Shown in pieces: positions 36,037 to 44,236 of a DNA stretch of 64,000 bases. Made by a program: the position numbers and the translations under genes. The notes below the pieces were generated by a model, which saw only the letters and a list, made by a program, of their open reading frames with translations, made no database searches and was not told the origin of the DNA. The stretch comes from Gammaproteobacteria bacterium UBA7310 (lineage in GTDB: Bacteria; Pseudomonadota; Gammaproteobacteria; Pseudomonadales; Ketobacteraceae), in NCBI GenBank assembly GCA_002471665.1, contig DKQK01000025.1:40771-104770 (forward strand), given 5' to 3'. Each line of letters begins with the position of its first letter. The first letter of the stretch is position 1.

Positions 36037-36853
36037 ATCATCCATCTGCTCTATGATGCTGATTCCACTGCTGGCGCTTGCCACGGGATGCTCCATGCTC
36101 TCTTCCGGTGATGACAGCCAGCTGGAAGCCGGCGATTTTGAGATGCCGGATTCGGTAACCATTGACCTGACCGGAGAAGTTCCGGCCGAAAAGTCCGATG
36201 CGGCAACCGTACCCGAGCAAGCCAGTGCACAAACCAGCGACGAGGAGACACAACCGGATCAACCCGAATCCGCCGCACCCGTCATTCAGGATGCCGACTC
36301 CGCCGCTGTGTTGGCACGGCTCAATCAACCCGGCCAGGAGCCTTTGACCCGTGATCCGGAACAGGTACAGCAGGCGGAACTGGCCCGTTCGGATTTCAAC
36401 CGGGCGGTGGCTGAGCTGCGCAAAGGCAATCTGGCTACCGCGCAGGCTCGATTCCGGGATCTGGCAACGCAATATCCGGCCCTATCAGGCCCGATTGTGA
36501 ACCAGGCCATTGTTTTGAGAAAAAAGGGCAATATCCAGGAAGCCTATGATCTGCTTCAGAAATCAATCCTGCAGCATGGCAAAAACCCTCGCCTTCTCAA
36601 TGAGTTGGGCGTACTTAGCCGGCAGCTTGGCAAGTTCAGGCAAGCCCAGGTGAGTTATGAATCTGCGATTCGAATCGACGAAAATTATGCACCAGCCCAC
36701 TATAATTTAGCGGTACTGGCGGATTTGTATTTGCATGATCCCGTATTGGCCCTAAAAGAATTCGAAACCTATCAGACGTTGCTTCCCGAACCGGATAAAA
36801 AAGTTAACGGCTGGATCATTGAATTACAACGACGAGCTGCAAGGACACAATGA
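36023..36853 (+). CDS. TPR lipoprotein, GltE/AglT-like
   Basis: 276 residues. Start at ATG 36023, seven bases after AGGAG inside the previous gene. Signal peptide with lipobox ALATGC (Cys23), an acidic Gln/Pro/Ala-rich linker (about 28-105), then TPR repeats (about 115-250) such as AYDLLQKSILQHGKNPRLLNELG and AQVSYESAIRIDENYAPAHYNLA (broken across helices). AglT/GltE of M. xanthus is a lipoprotein of this type in an equivalent gene setting. It overlaps the next gene by four bases (ATGA). Confidence 0.8.
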   Translation: MTSIKSSICSMMLIPLLALATGCSMLSSGDDSQLEAGDFEMPDSVTIDLTGEVPAEKSDAATVPEQASAQTSDEETQPDQPESAAPVIQDADSAAVLARLNQPGQEPLTRDPEQVQQAELARSDFNRAVAELRKGNLATAQARFRDLATQYPALSGPIVNQAIVLRKKGNIQEAYDLLQKSILQHGKNPRLLNELGVLSRQLGKFRQAQVSYESAIRIDENYAPAHYNLAVLADLYLHDPVLALKEFETYQTLLPEPDKKVNGWIIELQRRAARTQ

Positions 36854-37149
36854 ACATTAGGCCGACGCTTTTTTTCATTTTAATACTGGGTACTGTGTTG
36901 TTAAGCAGAGCCACATGGGCATTGGATGAAGGCACCACCATCATTGGCACCAAAGAAGCACCCAACGTGCTCAACGTGGTGCCCTGGCAAAACCGCGAAT
37001 TGTCGGTTGACCCCTGGCAATCCAAGCCCAGCCTCGACTCTCAGTTGCTGAACGATTCATTGAAACCGGTGGACCAGGACGAGTTGCGCAGACAGGTGGA
37101 TTATTTTAACCTGCTTCAGCATTCTGATCCCCAAGCGGTTGATCAATAA
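36850..37149 (+). CDS. small exported protein of the ExbB/ExbD operon
   Basis: 99 residues, no family recognised. MNIRPTLFFILILGTVLLSRATWA is a signal peptide; the mature part of about 75 residues is polar, with two PWQ repeats (VVPWQNRELS and VDPWQSKPSL). It is probably periplasmic. It overlaps the TPR lipoprotein by four bases and is followed by a 111-base gap before the ExbB-like gene, the largest gap inside the operon. By position it might correspond to GltF; this is inference. Confidence 0.7.
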   Translation: MNIRPTLFFILILGTVLLSRATWALDEGTTIIGTKEAPNVLNVVPWQNRELSVDPWQSKPSLDSQLLNDSLKPVDQDELRRQVDYFNLLQHSDPQAVDQ

Positions 37150-37260
37150 GGATTTATGGTACCAAACCAATAACAATACGAAAGCCTGACCCTTAGACTC
37201 GTAGCAACGATTCAAATCAACGAACAGATAAACCAATATTTGGTAACGCAGGAGACCAAA

Positions 37261-37956
37261 ATGTCTGACACAATGAATGCGGCTGAACAAAGCGCAGGAC
37301 TGATCACCACCACCGCACAGTTCTTTCAGGAAGGCGGCCCCTTTATGTACATCATACTGGCGGTGTTCCTGGTGGGATTGGCCATCACGCTTGAGCGCTT
37401 CATTTATTTGAATCTGACTCAAACCCGCAACCAGATGGTGTGGAAAAAGCTGTTCCCGCTGCTGACCCAGGGCAAGTTCAAGTCCGCCATGGAAGAGGCC
37501 AAAAACTCCGGCAGTGCAGTGGCCAAAATCCTGGTATACGGCTTGTCCAGAAGCGCCTATGCCACCCGCCACGACGAAGTGGAGATGGCCATGGAAGAAG
37601 GCCTGATGGAAGCCATTCCGCATCTGGAGCGCCGCACCAACTACATTGCCACCTTTGCCAATATCGCTACCCTACTGGGTCTGTTGGGTACCATCATGGG
37701 TCTGATTAACGCTTTTACCGCAGTTGCCAGCGCGGATCCCTCGCAAAAGGCAGACCTGTTATCGGCCAGTATTTCGGTAGCCATGAACACCACCGCATTT
37801 GGTTTGATGGCAGCCATCCCGTTACTGTTGGCGTTCACTTATCTGCAGAATAAAACCAACCAGCTCATCGACAGCATGGAAATGGCTTCCGTAAAATTCC
37901 TCAACGTATTCCGTCAGGCCCAAAGCCAAAAGGCACAGAGCAACGGACAGGGTTAA
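37261..37956 (+). CDS. MotA/TolQ/ExbB-family proton channel protein (AglR-like)
   Basis: 231 residues with three membrane helices: about 27-45, 133-155 (ANIATLLGLLGTIMGLINAF) and 170-195 (SISVAMNTTAFGLMAAIP). The large cytoplasmic loop between helices 1 and 2 is standard for TolQ/ExbB. These proteins form the pentameric channel that couples proton flow to movement of ExbD/TolR partners. ATG 37261 with GGAG upstream is preferred over an in-frame codon 21 bases earlier. Two ExbD genes follow at once, so a dedicated stator unit is encoded. No tolA, tolB or pal lies here. Confidence 0.93.
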   Translation: MSDTMNAAEQSAGLITTTAQFFQEGGPFMYIILAVFLVGLAITLERFIYLNLTQTRNQMVWKKLFPLLTQGKFKSAMEEAKNSGSAVAKILVYGLSRSAYATRHDEVEMAMEEGLMEAIPHLERRTNYIATFANIATLLGLLGTIMGLINAFTAVASADPSQKADLLSASISVAMNTTAFGLMAAIPLLLAFTYLQNKTNQLIDSMEMASVKFLNVFRQAQSQKAQSNGQG

Positions 37957-38005
37957 TGTCAGTTACCGACATTGATCAAACGAATACGATTGAGCAGGAG
38001 CCGAT

Positions 38006-38548
38006 ATGAGTAGACGCTCGCGTCGAAGACACACAGCAGACGCTGAAATCAACATAACCGCCTTCATGAATTTGATGGTGGTGTTGGTGCCGTTTCTTCT
38101 GATTACCGCTGTGTTTTCGCAGATCTCTATCCTGGAGCTGAATTTGCCTGCCACCACCCCGGCCGCGCAACAGCAGCAGGAAGACAAAAAGCCGATCGTG
38201 CTGGAAGTGCTGATATACAACAATCGATTGGAAGTGGTCGACCGTCAGACAGGGCCGCTGAAAATCATCCCCAATACAGCCGGCAAGCACGATTTCAACA
38301 CCCTGGTGAAAACCCTGAAGGCGGTGAAAACCCGCTTCCCGGACATCACTGAAATAACCCTGTTGCTGGAACCCAGTACTCCCTACGAAGTACTGGTCAC
38401 CACCATGGACAAAGTGCGGGTAACCAAGCAAGTGGTTGGCACCGATGTACAAAACGCTGAATTGTTCCCTGACATCGCCATCGGTGATGCACCACCGGAT
38501 CAACAGAAATCCTCCTCCACCGGTGTGACCAAAGGAGGTGCTGCGTGA
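38006..38548 (+). CDS. ExbD/TolR-family protein lacking the proton-carrying Asp
   Basis: 180 residues: basic N-terminus, one membrane helix (about 17-38) and a periplasmic domain. The helix reads ITAFMNLMVVLVPFLL. Where ExbD, TolR and MotB carry the essential Asp (as in ..VDVLLVL..), this protein has Asn22, encoded AAT at 38069-38071. It may therefore be a non-conducting partner of the second ExbD. The C-terminal tail (about 150-180) is Pro/Ser/Gln-rich. The next gene begins inside its stop (GTGA) with a strong AAAGGAGGTG site. Confidence 0.9.
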   Translation: MSRRSRRRHTADAEINITAFMNLMVVLVPFLLITAVFSQISILELNLPATTPAAQQQQEDKKPIVLEVLIYNNRLEVVDRQTGPLKIIPNTAGKHDFNTLVKTLKAVKTRFPDITEITLLLEPSTPYEVLVTTMDKVRVTKQVVGTDVQNAELFPDIAIGDAPPDQQKSSSTGVTKGGAA

Positions 38549-39054
38549 AGTTATCCCATCGTGCAAAACGCATGGACCGGCGCCATAAGCGCCAGTTTCT
38601 GCCCAGCGTCAACTTGGTGTCACTGATGGATATTTTCACCATTCTGGTGTTCTTCCTGCTGGTGAATTCATCCAACACCACCCAGCTGCCGAATCAGAAA
38701 TCCATTAAGCTGCCGGAGTCCATCGCCGAGCAGTTACCCCGTGAAACATTGACCATTATGGTGAATGACCGCACGATTCTGGTGAACGGCCGGATTGTGG
38801 AAGAGGTTCCAACCATCATGTCATTGCCCAGCGACAACATACCTGCCCTGCAGAAAGAGTTGCGCTACCAGGCCAGCAAGGCCCCGGCACTGATGGTGAA
38901 CGAGCTGGGCGTGGCAGAACGGAACGTCACCATCATGGGTGACAAGGAAATTCCCTACGCCCTGCTGCGCAAAATCATGATGACCTGCAGCAGTAACGAG
39001 TATTCAAGGATTTCACTGGCTGTCCTCAAGAAAACGGAGGACAAGAAATCATGA
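38545..39054 (+). CDS. ExbD/TolR-family protein with intact Asp
   Basis: 169 residues. GTG start coupled to the previous stop. Basic N-terminus, membrane helix about 23-42 with the conserved Asp29 (SLMDIFTILVFFLL), and a periplasmic domain of TolR type. A single Cys, C148, lies in the periplasmic end (MMTCSSNEYS). With the ExbB-like protein it should form the energised stator; the Asp is where protons bind. It overlaps the TonB-like gene by four bases. Confidence 0.92.
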   Translation: MKLSHRAKRMDRRHKRQFLPSVNLVSLMDIFTILVFFLLVNSSNTTQLPNQKSIKLPESIAEQLPRETLTIMVNDRTILVNGRIVEEVPTIMSLPSDNIPALQKELRYQASKAPALMVNELGVAERNVTIMGDKEIPYALLRKIMMTCSSNEYSRISLAVLKKTEDKKS

Positions 39055-39977
39055 AACCGCTGTATTACTCAACGCCGAGCCTGCCATGGGATCGAGCCGC
39101 GGAAGAGGAGAAACTCTTTCGCAAGCTGTTCGTGGTTTTTGCGGTGGTGTTTGTCATTCTGCTGTTGGTTTTGCCCAGCATTCCCGTGCCGGAAAAACAA
39201 CGGGATCAGGTGGAAAAAATCCCGCCTCGTCTGGCGAAGCTGGTGATGGAAAAGCAAAAGCCGCCACCGCCTCCGCCACCTCCCAAAGAGGAAAAGAAAG
39301 AGGAAGAGAAAAAAGAGGAACCCAAGGAAGAGCCCAAGAAAGAAGAGCCTAAAAAAGAGGAAAAACCCAAACCTACCGCCAAAGAGCAGGCTAAGGCCGC
39401 CATTGCGGTATTCGACGATCTGAGTGATCTGCGGGACAGCAACGATCTGGCGGACCTGAAGACAGAACAAAAAGCGGTGTCTTCAGTGGGGGCTCAGGAG
39501 CAAAAAACCCAACGCAATCTGGTGGGTTCCATGGCCCTGGGCAGCAGTGGCGGTGTCAGCACATCGAAAGCCTCTTCCGGCGGGGGTGGCTCCGGCTCAC
39601 TGGCGGGAGTACAAAGCACGCAGGTGGAAAGCCAGATCGCTGACCCTGCCGCCGAAAAAGAAACACGCCGCGGTGCCGATGGCAAGGCGCGCCGATCCAC
39701 CGAAGACATCCAGTTGGTATTCGATAAATACAAAGGCTCGATCTACTCGCTGTATCGCCGCGCCTTGCGTAAGAACCCGGCTCTGGAAGGCACCGTGGTA
39801 CTGAGTATGGTTATCCAGCCTGATGGCACCGTAACCAAATGTGAAGTGGTCAGCAGTGAATTGAACGATGCCGACCTGGAACGCAAGATCGTATTGAAAG
39901 TGAAGCGCATCAACTTCGGTGCGATGGATGTGGGCGTTTGGCAGGACACCTACCCAATCTCCTTTATTCCATCGTAA
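39051..39977 (+). CDS. TonB-like protein with AgmX/PglI-type C-terminal domain (GltG-like)
   Basis: 308 residues. Short cytoplasmic end, one membrane helix (about 25-43), then a Pro-rich and Lys/Glu-rich spacer (about 60-110) like the periplasm-spanning part of TonB and TolA, a Gly/Ser-rich stretch (163-190), and a C-terminal domain (about 218-308) with IYSLYRRALRKNPALEG and GTVVLSMVIQPDGTV, the AgmX/PglI-type, TonB-fold end. One Cys (C264). It would carry force from the ExbB-ExbD stator to the outer membrane. It overlaps the second exbD gene by four bases. Confidence 0.88.
   Translation: MKPLYYSTPSLPWDRAAEEEKLFRKLFVVFAVVFVILLLVLPSIPVPEKQRDQVEKIPPRLAKLVMEKQKPPPPPPPPKEEKKEEEKKEEPKEEPKKEEPKKEEKPKPTAKEQAKAAIAVFDDLSDLRDSNDLADLKTEQKAVSSVGAQEQKTQRNLVGSMALGSSGGVSTSKASSGGGGSGSLAGVQSTQVESQIADPAAEKETRRGADGKARRSTEDIQLVFDKYKGSIYSLYRRALRKNPALEGTVVLSMVIQPDGTVTKCEVVSSELNDADLERKIVLKVKRINFGAMDVGVWQDTYPISFIPS
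39262..39372 (+). repeat. purine-rich low-complexity tract coding the Pro/Glu/Lys spacer
   Basis: About 110 bases of CCxCC then GAA/AAG/GAG codons encode the Pro8 run and the EEKKEEPKEE-type spacer of the TonB-like protein. The plus strand is almost purely purine from about 39284 to 39366. Such tracts change length easily by slippage. Confidence 0.8.
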
Positions 39978-39995
39978 CCAACCGTGAGAAACAAG

Positions 39996-40505
39996 ATGCA
40001 GAGCATGTGGCGAAGGGTACAGTATGGAGTGATCGGGCTGGCGTTGCTGGCAAGTCCGGCGGTGTTTGCCAAAAAGCCGCCGGTGGGTGACGATGCGCCG
40101 GACTTCACGCTACACAGCGACGGCCCATTCAATCTGCGCCTGTCGGAACAAAGGGGCTACATTGTCGCTGTGGTGTTCTGGGCAAGTTGGTGCCGTTCCT
40201 GCCCGGTGCAATTACAGGCACTGGAGCAACTGCAACAGAAATACCGGGATTTCGGTGTAAAAGTCTGGGCCGTTACCCTGGATAAAAAACGCAGCGACGC
40301 TGAACATTATCGGGAGCACAAAGGCCTGGATCTGACCATGCTTTTTGATGACCGGTTTGTGGTCAGTGAGCGCTACGACATTAACGATCTGCCCTCCTCT
40401 TTTATTGTGGACCGGGATGGCGTAATTCGGCATCTGCAGGATGGCTTTGAGCCTGGTGATGTCAACAAATTCGATACCATCCTGCAAACACTGGTATCTG
40501 AATAG
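39996..40505 (+). CDS. TlpA-like periplasmic thiol-disulfide oxidoreductase
   Basis: 169 residues. Signal peptide (about 1-25, cleavage near VFA-KKP), then a TlpA/ResA thioredoxin fold with active site C66-R-S-C69 (FWASWCRSCPVQLQAL) and the later cis-Pro loop DLPSSFIVDRDG. CxxC proteins of this group reduce disulfides or Cys residues in the periplasm. It sits inside the ExbB/ExbD operon, 18 bases after the TonB-like gene. ATG 39996 is used; a GTG 12 bases upstream is possible. The reduced partner is unknown. Confidence 0.88.
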   Translation: MQSMWRRVQYGVIGLALLASPAVFAKKPPVGDDAPDFTLHSDGPFNLRLSEQRGYIVAVVFWASWCRSCPVQLQALEQLQQKYRDFGVKVWAVTLDKKRSDAEHYREHKGLDLTMLFDDRFVVSERYDINDLPSSFIVDRDGVIRHLQDGFEPGDVNKFDTILQTLVSE

Positions 40506-40533
40506 GCGAATCCAAACGAGTGAAGTGAAGCAA

Positions 40534-41289
40534 ATGAACGCGATCAATCACAAACTGGCCCGATTCTTTACCGCCCTCATGCTCATATCGCTGTGCGGTA
40601 TGGCCTGGGCGGCTGAAACCGACGAAACCATCGACCTGGATTTAGGGGAAGATCTGGAGTTCATCGAGATCGATGAAATTCTGGATGAAGATGAAAATGC
40701 CCCTGCCGAAACGGTGAGCGCCAAACCAAAAGCGGAAATGACCGCACCGGAAGAAGAGAGCGAGTTCGTTGATCTGAACCAGATCCTCTATGGATCGGAA
40801 AGCCCGGATGCCGCAGCCGAAGGTACTGTTGCCAAAAAAGATCCGGCAACCATGCAGCAGGAAATGCAACAGCTGAAAGAGAAAATTCTGCAGGTAAACC
40901 GGGATCTTTTCATTCTGGAAGAAGACCTGCTGTTTCCCAGCAGTACCCAGGTCAATGTCTTTGTATCGTTCGACGCATTGGAATACTTCCAATTGGACGG
41001 GGTAACGCTGAAGTTAAACGACCGCCCCATCAGCAATCACCTTTATACCGAACGGGAACTGAAAGCCATGAACCGTGGCGCGGTACAACGCCTGTTTACC
41101 GGTAACCTTCCCGTGGGCGAACACGAGCTGGTGGCAGTGGTCACCGGCGTGGGCCCGGAAGGCCGCGATTACAAGCGTGCAGTCAGCATGGCATTTGAGA
41201 AGAGCAGTGGCACAAAGTACATTGAGCTGAAAATTGAAGGTGATGATCTTCGTAAACAACCCGGCTTCCGCTTGAAGCAGTGGGAGTGA
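40534..41289 (+). CDS. exported protein of the ExbB/ExbD operon, unknown family
   Basis: 251 residues. MNAINHKLARFFTALMLISLCGMAWA is a signal peptide with cleavage before AETDE. The next 80 residues are very acidic and low in complexity; a coiled coil follows (about 108-135, MQQEMQQLKEKILQVNRDLF), then a beta-rich C-terminal domain (about 140-251) with VNVFVSFDALEYFQLDGVTL. No Cys in the mature protein. The start at 40534 places the signal peptide first and discards 31 upstream codons that overlap the TlpA gene. Likely a periplasmic structural part of the machine. Confidence 0.75.
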   Translation: MNAINHKLARFFTALMLISLCGMAWAAETDETIDLDLGEDLEFIEIDEILDEDENAPAETVSAKPKAEMTAPEEESEFVDLNQILYGSESPDAAAEGTVAKKDPATMQQEMQQLKEKILQVNRDLFILEEDLLFPSSTQVNVFVSFDALEYFQLDGVTLKLNDRPISNHLYTERELKAMNRGAVQRLFTGNLPVGEHELVAVVTGVGPEGRDYKRAVSMAFEKSSGTKYIELKIEGDDLRKQPGFRLKQWE

Positions 41290-41314
41290 TGGCAACGGCC
41301 ACCAGGATTTGATT

Positions 41315-43480
41315 TTGAAACCGAAACGTCATCACGACAACATCTCATTAACACCCAATGCGGTTATTCGCTTTTGCAAAGTGGGTATGCTGGCGGCTGC
41401 CATCGGCGTACTGGCGCCCAGCCCTGCCCTTGCCCTGGATCTCGATCCCTTTGACTGGTTTGGATCTGAAGAAACCACTGACCCAGCCGTCCCCGAACAA
41501 CCCAGGGAGCCGCTGCCCATTGATCAGCCCCACGCCATTGAAGACCTGGCCTACGGTGATTTGTTGTTTGAGTTCTATCAGGAGCATTACTTTTCGGCCA
41601 TCACCAAGATACTGGTAGCGAAGGAACGGGGCCAGTTTGCAGGCAACAGCGAGCATGCGGAACTGGTATTGGGTGCGCTCTACGTTTCCTATGGCCTGCT
41701 GGATCAAGGGGAAGCCATATTCCGCTCTCTGCTGGATACTTATACCTCGGTTGAAGGTGCCGACGAATCCTGGTACCAACTGGCTCGCATCTACTACAAA
41801 CGGGGTGATCCACAGCACGCATTAGACATCCTCACCTCCAGCATTAACGAGCCACTGGAAAGCCGTGCCACCGAACATGTGTTACTGCAGATCCTATGTC
41901 ATATCCGCCTGGGGCAAGTGGATCAAGCCCAGTCCCTGAGTCAATACCTGCGAGAAGACCAGGCACAAAGCCTCTTTGTCCGCTTCAATATGGCATCGGC
42001 TCTGGCGCAGTTGGGGGATATGGAACAAGCGGCAACCTATTATTCCGATGTACTCAACAGGAGCCGCCCGCAAACAGAGCTGGATAAAACCCTCACCGAT
42101 CAGGCAGCGCTTGCATTGGGCATTCACTATCTGCGTGCCAACCAGTTACAACAGGCACAACAGGTGCTGCACCGGGTGCGGCTCTACGGGCCGGTGGCAA
42201 ATCGAGCCTTGCTGGCCTTGGGCTGGACCCATTTTCATTCCGATCGAAAACTGGATGCACTGACCCCCTGGATGGAATTGAACGAGCGCCCCCTGACTGA
42301 TCCATCCGTACAGGAAAGTATTCTCAATGTGCCCTTTGTATTTGAAGAGTTGGGAGCGTTGCAGGATGCACTGGACGGCTATAAATCCGCCTATAAGATT
42401 TTCAGGAATCAACGCCGCCGCCTCGACACCATCAAGCAGGAGATTCAGCAGCCAGACTGGATCGAGCGCATCAGCCCTGTGGACATTTCCGGTCACGATG
42501 CAATGGGTAAGCTGCCTGAGTTCAAATTGCCGGTGGAAGATAAGGTAACACAGCACCTGTACCGCTACTTTGCCAGTAATGAGTTCCACCGCCTGTATCG
42601 GGATTATCGCGAGTTACAGCGACTGTACATGGTGCTTCGTCACTGGGAAAAGCAGTTCCCCAGTTTTAACGAGATGATCAATACACACGTGGAGCGGCTC
42701 AATGAGTTGGCCCCAAAAGCTGAAAAAGCCATTGATAACTCGAAGAATTTTTACGCGTATTCCCGGGTAAAGCTGGACGAATTCGAAACCAGGCTCAACC
42801 AGATCATTGCCAACAATGACCTGACGGGCCTGGCCAATGTATCGCAACTGATCCAAAAAGAACGGCTTGATGCCATCGAAGCGGCACTGGTGGACCTGAA
42901 TGATCCCGATCTGTATTTCGAAGAGTGGGAAAAACTCAAACTGTTAAAGGGCCTGCTACTCTGGGATCTTAACGCCACCGCGATTGAAAAGCGCTGGGAG
43001 GCAACCAAAGAGCAGGTGGCAATGAACAATATGCTGCTGGAGCTTGAGCGACGTATCAGAGCACTGATGGCGGCACGGGACACCCGTTTAAATCGTTTCT
43101 ACGGTTTCGAATCCCGCATCATCGCGCTGCGGCAGACAGTCACCGAGCTGGAACAGGAAACCGCCAGACAACTGCGTCAGCAGCGGCGGCAGATGCAAAC
43201 AGTGGCTATCGGTATCATCGAACAACAACAAAAACAGTTGGATACCATGCGCGCAAAATCATTGCTTGCCATTGCCCGATTACAGGATCTTGGCTACATG
43301 CAAGAGCGTGACCGCAAACGTGAGCGCGAACAGAGCATTATGCTGGAGCTGGGCAAGGAACCTGCCGCAGATGCGTCTGAACAAAGTGCTACTGATGGTG
43401 ATGGCGTAATACCGCTTGAAGAAAAAGCCCCGGCGCAGAACCTCAGTGACGTCATCAAACGCATATTCTCAGACGACTAG
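41315..43480 (+). CDS. exported TPR and coiled-coil protein, GltC-like
   Basis: 721 residues. No ATG is available near the start; TTG 41315 has AGGA seven bases upstream. A signal peptide ends near residue 41 (SPALA-LDLD). TPR-like repeats run from about 75 to 360 (for example ELVLGALYVSYGLLDQGEAIF and QLARIYYKRGDPQHALDIL). Long coiled coils run from about 420 to 690, with LEQETARQLRQQRRQMQTV. One Cys in the mature part (about 195). Last gene of the operon, two bases short of the converging SRAP gene. M. xanthus GltC is a periplasmic TPR protein of similar size; equivalence is inferred. Confidence 0.78.
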   Translation: MKPKRHHDNISLTPNAVIRFCKVGMLAAAIGVLAPSPALALDLDPFDWFGSEETTDPAVPEQPREPLPIDQPHAIEDLAYGDLLFEFYQEHYFSAITKILVAKERGQFAGNSEHAELVLGALYVSYGLLDQGEAIFRSLLDTYTSVEGADESWYQLARIYYKRGDPQHALDILTSSINEPLESRATEHVLLQILCHIRLGQVDQAQSLSQYLREDQAQSLFVRFNMASALAQLGDMEQAATYYSDVLNRSRPQTELDKTLTDQAALALGIHYLRANQLQQAQQVLHRVRLYGPVANRALLALGWTHFHSDRKLDALTPWMELNERPLTDPSVQESILNVPFVFEELGALQDALDGYKSAYKIFRNQRRRLDTIKQEIQQPDWIERISPVDISGHDAMGKLPEFKLPVEDKVTQHLYRYFASNEFHRLYRDYRELQRLYMVLRHWEKQFPSFNEMINTHVERLNELAPKAEKAIDNSKNFYAYSRVKLDEFETRLNQIIANNDLTGLANVSQLIQKERLDAIEAALVDLNDPDLYFEEWEKLKLLKGLLLWDLNATAIEKRWEATKEQVAMNNMLLELERRIRALMAARDTRLNRFYGFESRIIALRQTVTELEQETARQLRQQRRQMQTVAIGIIEQQQKQLDTMRAKSLLAIARLQDLGYMQERDRKREREQSIMLELGKEPAADASEQSATDGDGVIPLEEKAPAQNLSDVIKRIFSDD

Positions 43481-43481
43481 A

Positions 43482-44162
43482 TCAACACCCGGGAATGACT
43501 ACCGGATCCCCCTCTTCCTCCAGAACAGCGGCGGTTTTATCCCGGCCACTGTTCACCCGTGGTGAAATAGGCACGGCTTGCAAATCCGCTGACAACCCCT
43601 GCGCCATAATCTGCTGTAAGCGCGCTTTAGACGTCTCAGGATTCATCCACTCCCGGGCTTCATCCAGAGACAACATTACCGGCATCCGGTGATGTAACCA
43701 ATCCATGGCGGGAGCGGCCGCAGTGGTAACCATGGCGCAACTTTCAATGTAGTGCTCAGACTTCTCCCATTGATCCCAGATGGCCGCAAACATAAGCACC
43801 CCGTGTTGAGGCCGAATCAGATAAGGCTGTTTACCCTGCCCCAGCTTTCGCCATTCAATAAAGGAGGACGCCGGCATAATGCCACGCTTGTGACGAAACG
43901 GGCCGCGAAACGCCTTACTGGTATCCAGGGTTTCACTGCGGGCGTTAAACATGGAAAACCGCGACGTGATTTCCGGTGCCCATGCGGGGGTCAACCACCA
44001 GCGCATCTCATGGATGGCCAGCCCTTGATCAGTCTTCATGATCACCGGTACAGCCTCGGTAGGTGCGATATTAATTCGCGTGGGAAAATTGAAATCGAAA
44101 CCAAGGGTACGAAGCAAATCCCGCATAGCTTGATCGTCGATAATATTAAAACGGCCACACAT
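43482..44162 (-). CDS. SRAP-family protein (HMCES/YedK type)
   Basis: 226 residues, full length. The protein links covalently to abasic sites in single-stranded DNA through Cys2, exposed when Met1 is removed. The set C2 (MCGRFN), N73 (MFNARSETL), E103 (ASSFIEW) and H158 (DWLHHRMPVML) matches E. coli YedK. No LexA box was recognised upstream. It converges on the end of the ExbB/ExbD operon. Confidence 0.93.
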   Translation of the reverse strand: MCGRFNIIDDQAMRDLLRTLGFDFNFPTRINIAPTEAVPVIMKTDQGLAIHEMRWWLTPAWAPEITSRFSMFNARSETLDTSKAFRGPFRHKRGIMPASSFIEWRKLGQGKQPYLIRPQHGVLMFAAIWDQWEKSEHYIESCAMVTTAAAPAMDWLHHRMPVMLSLDEAREWMNPETSKARLQQIMAQGLSADLQAVPISPRVNSGRDKTAAVLEEEGDPVVIPGC

Positions 44163-44236
44163 ATATTTGGCCTCACGCGTTGTGAGTTAAATAGAGACAG
44201 GCTAGCATAGGGCAGAACACTCTGACGATACCGATT

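Noticed and set aside
39262..39372. CRISPR-like or tandem repeat array
   Set aside because: Repetition is codon-level Pro/Glu/Lys coding in the TonB-like spacer; no spacers or conserved repeat unit exist.
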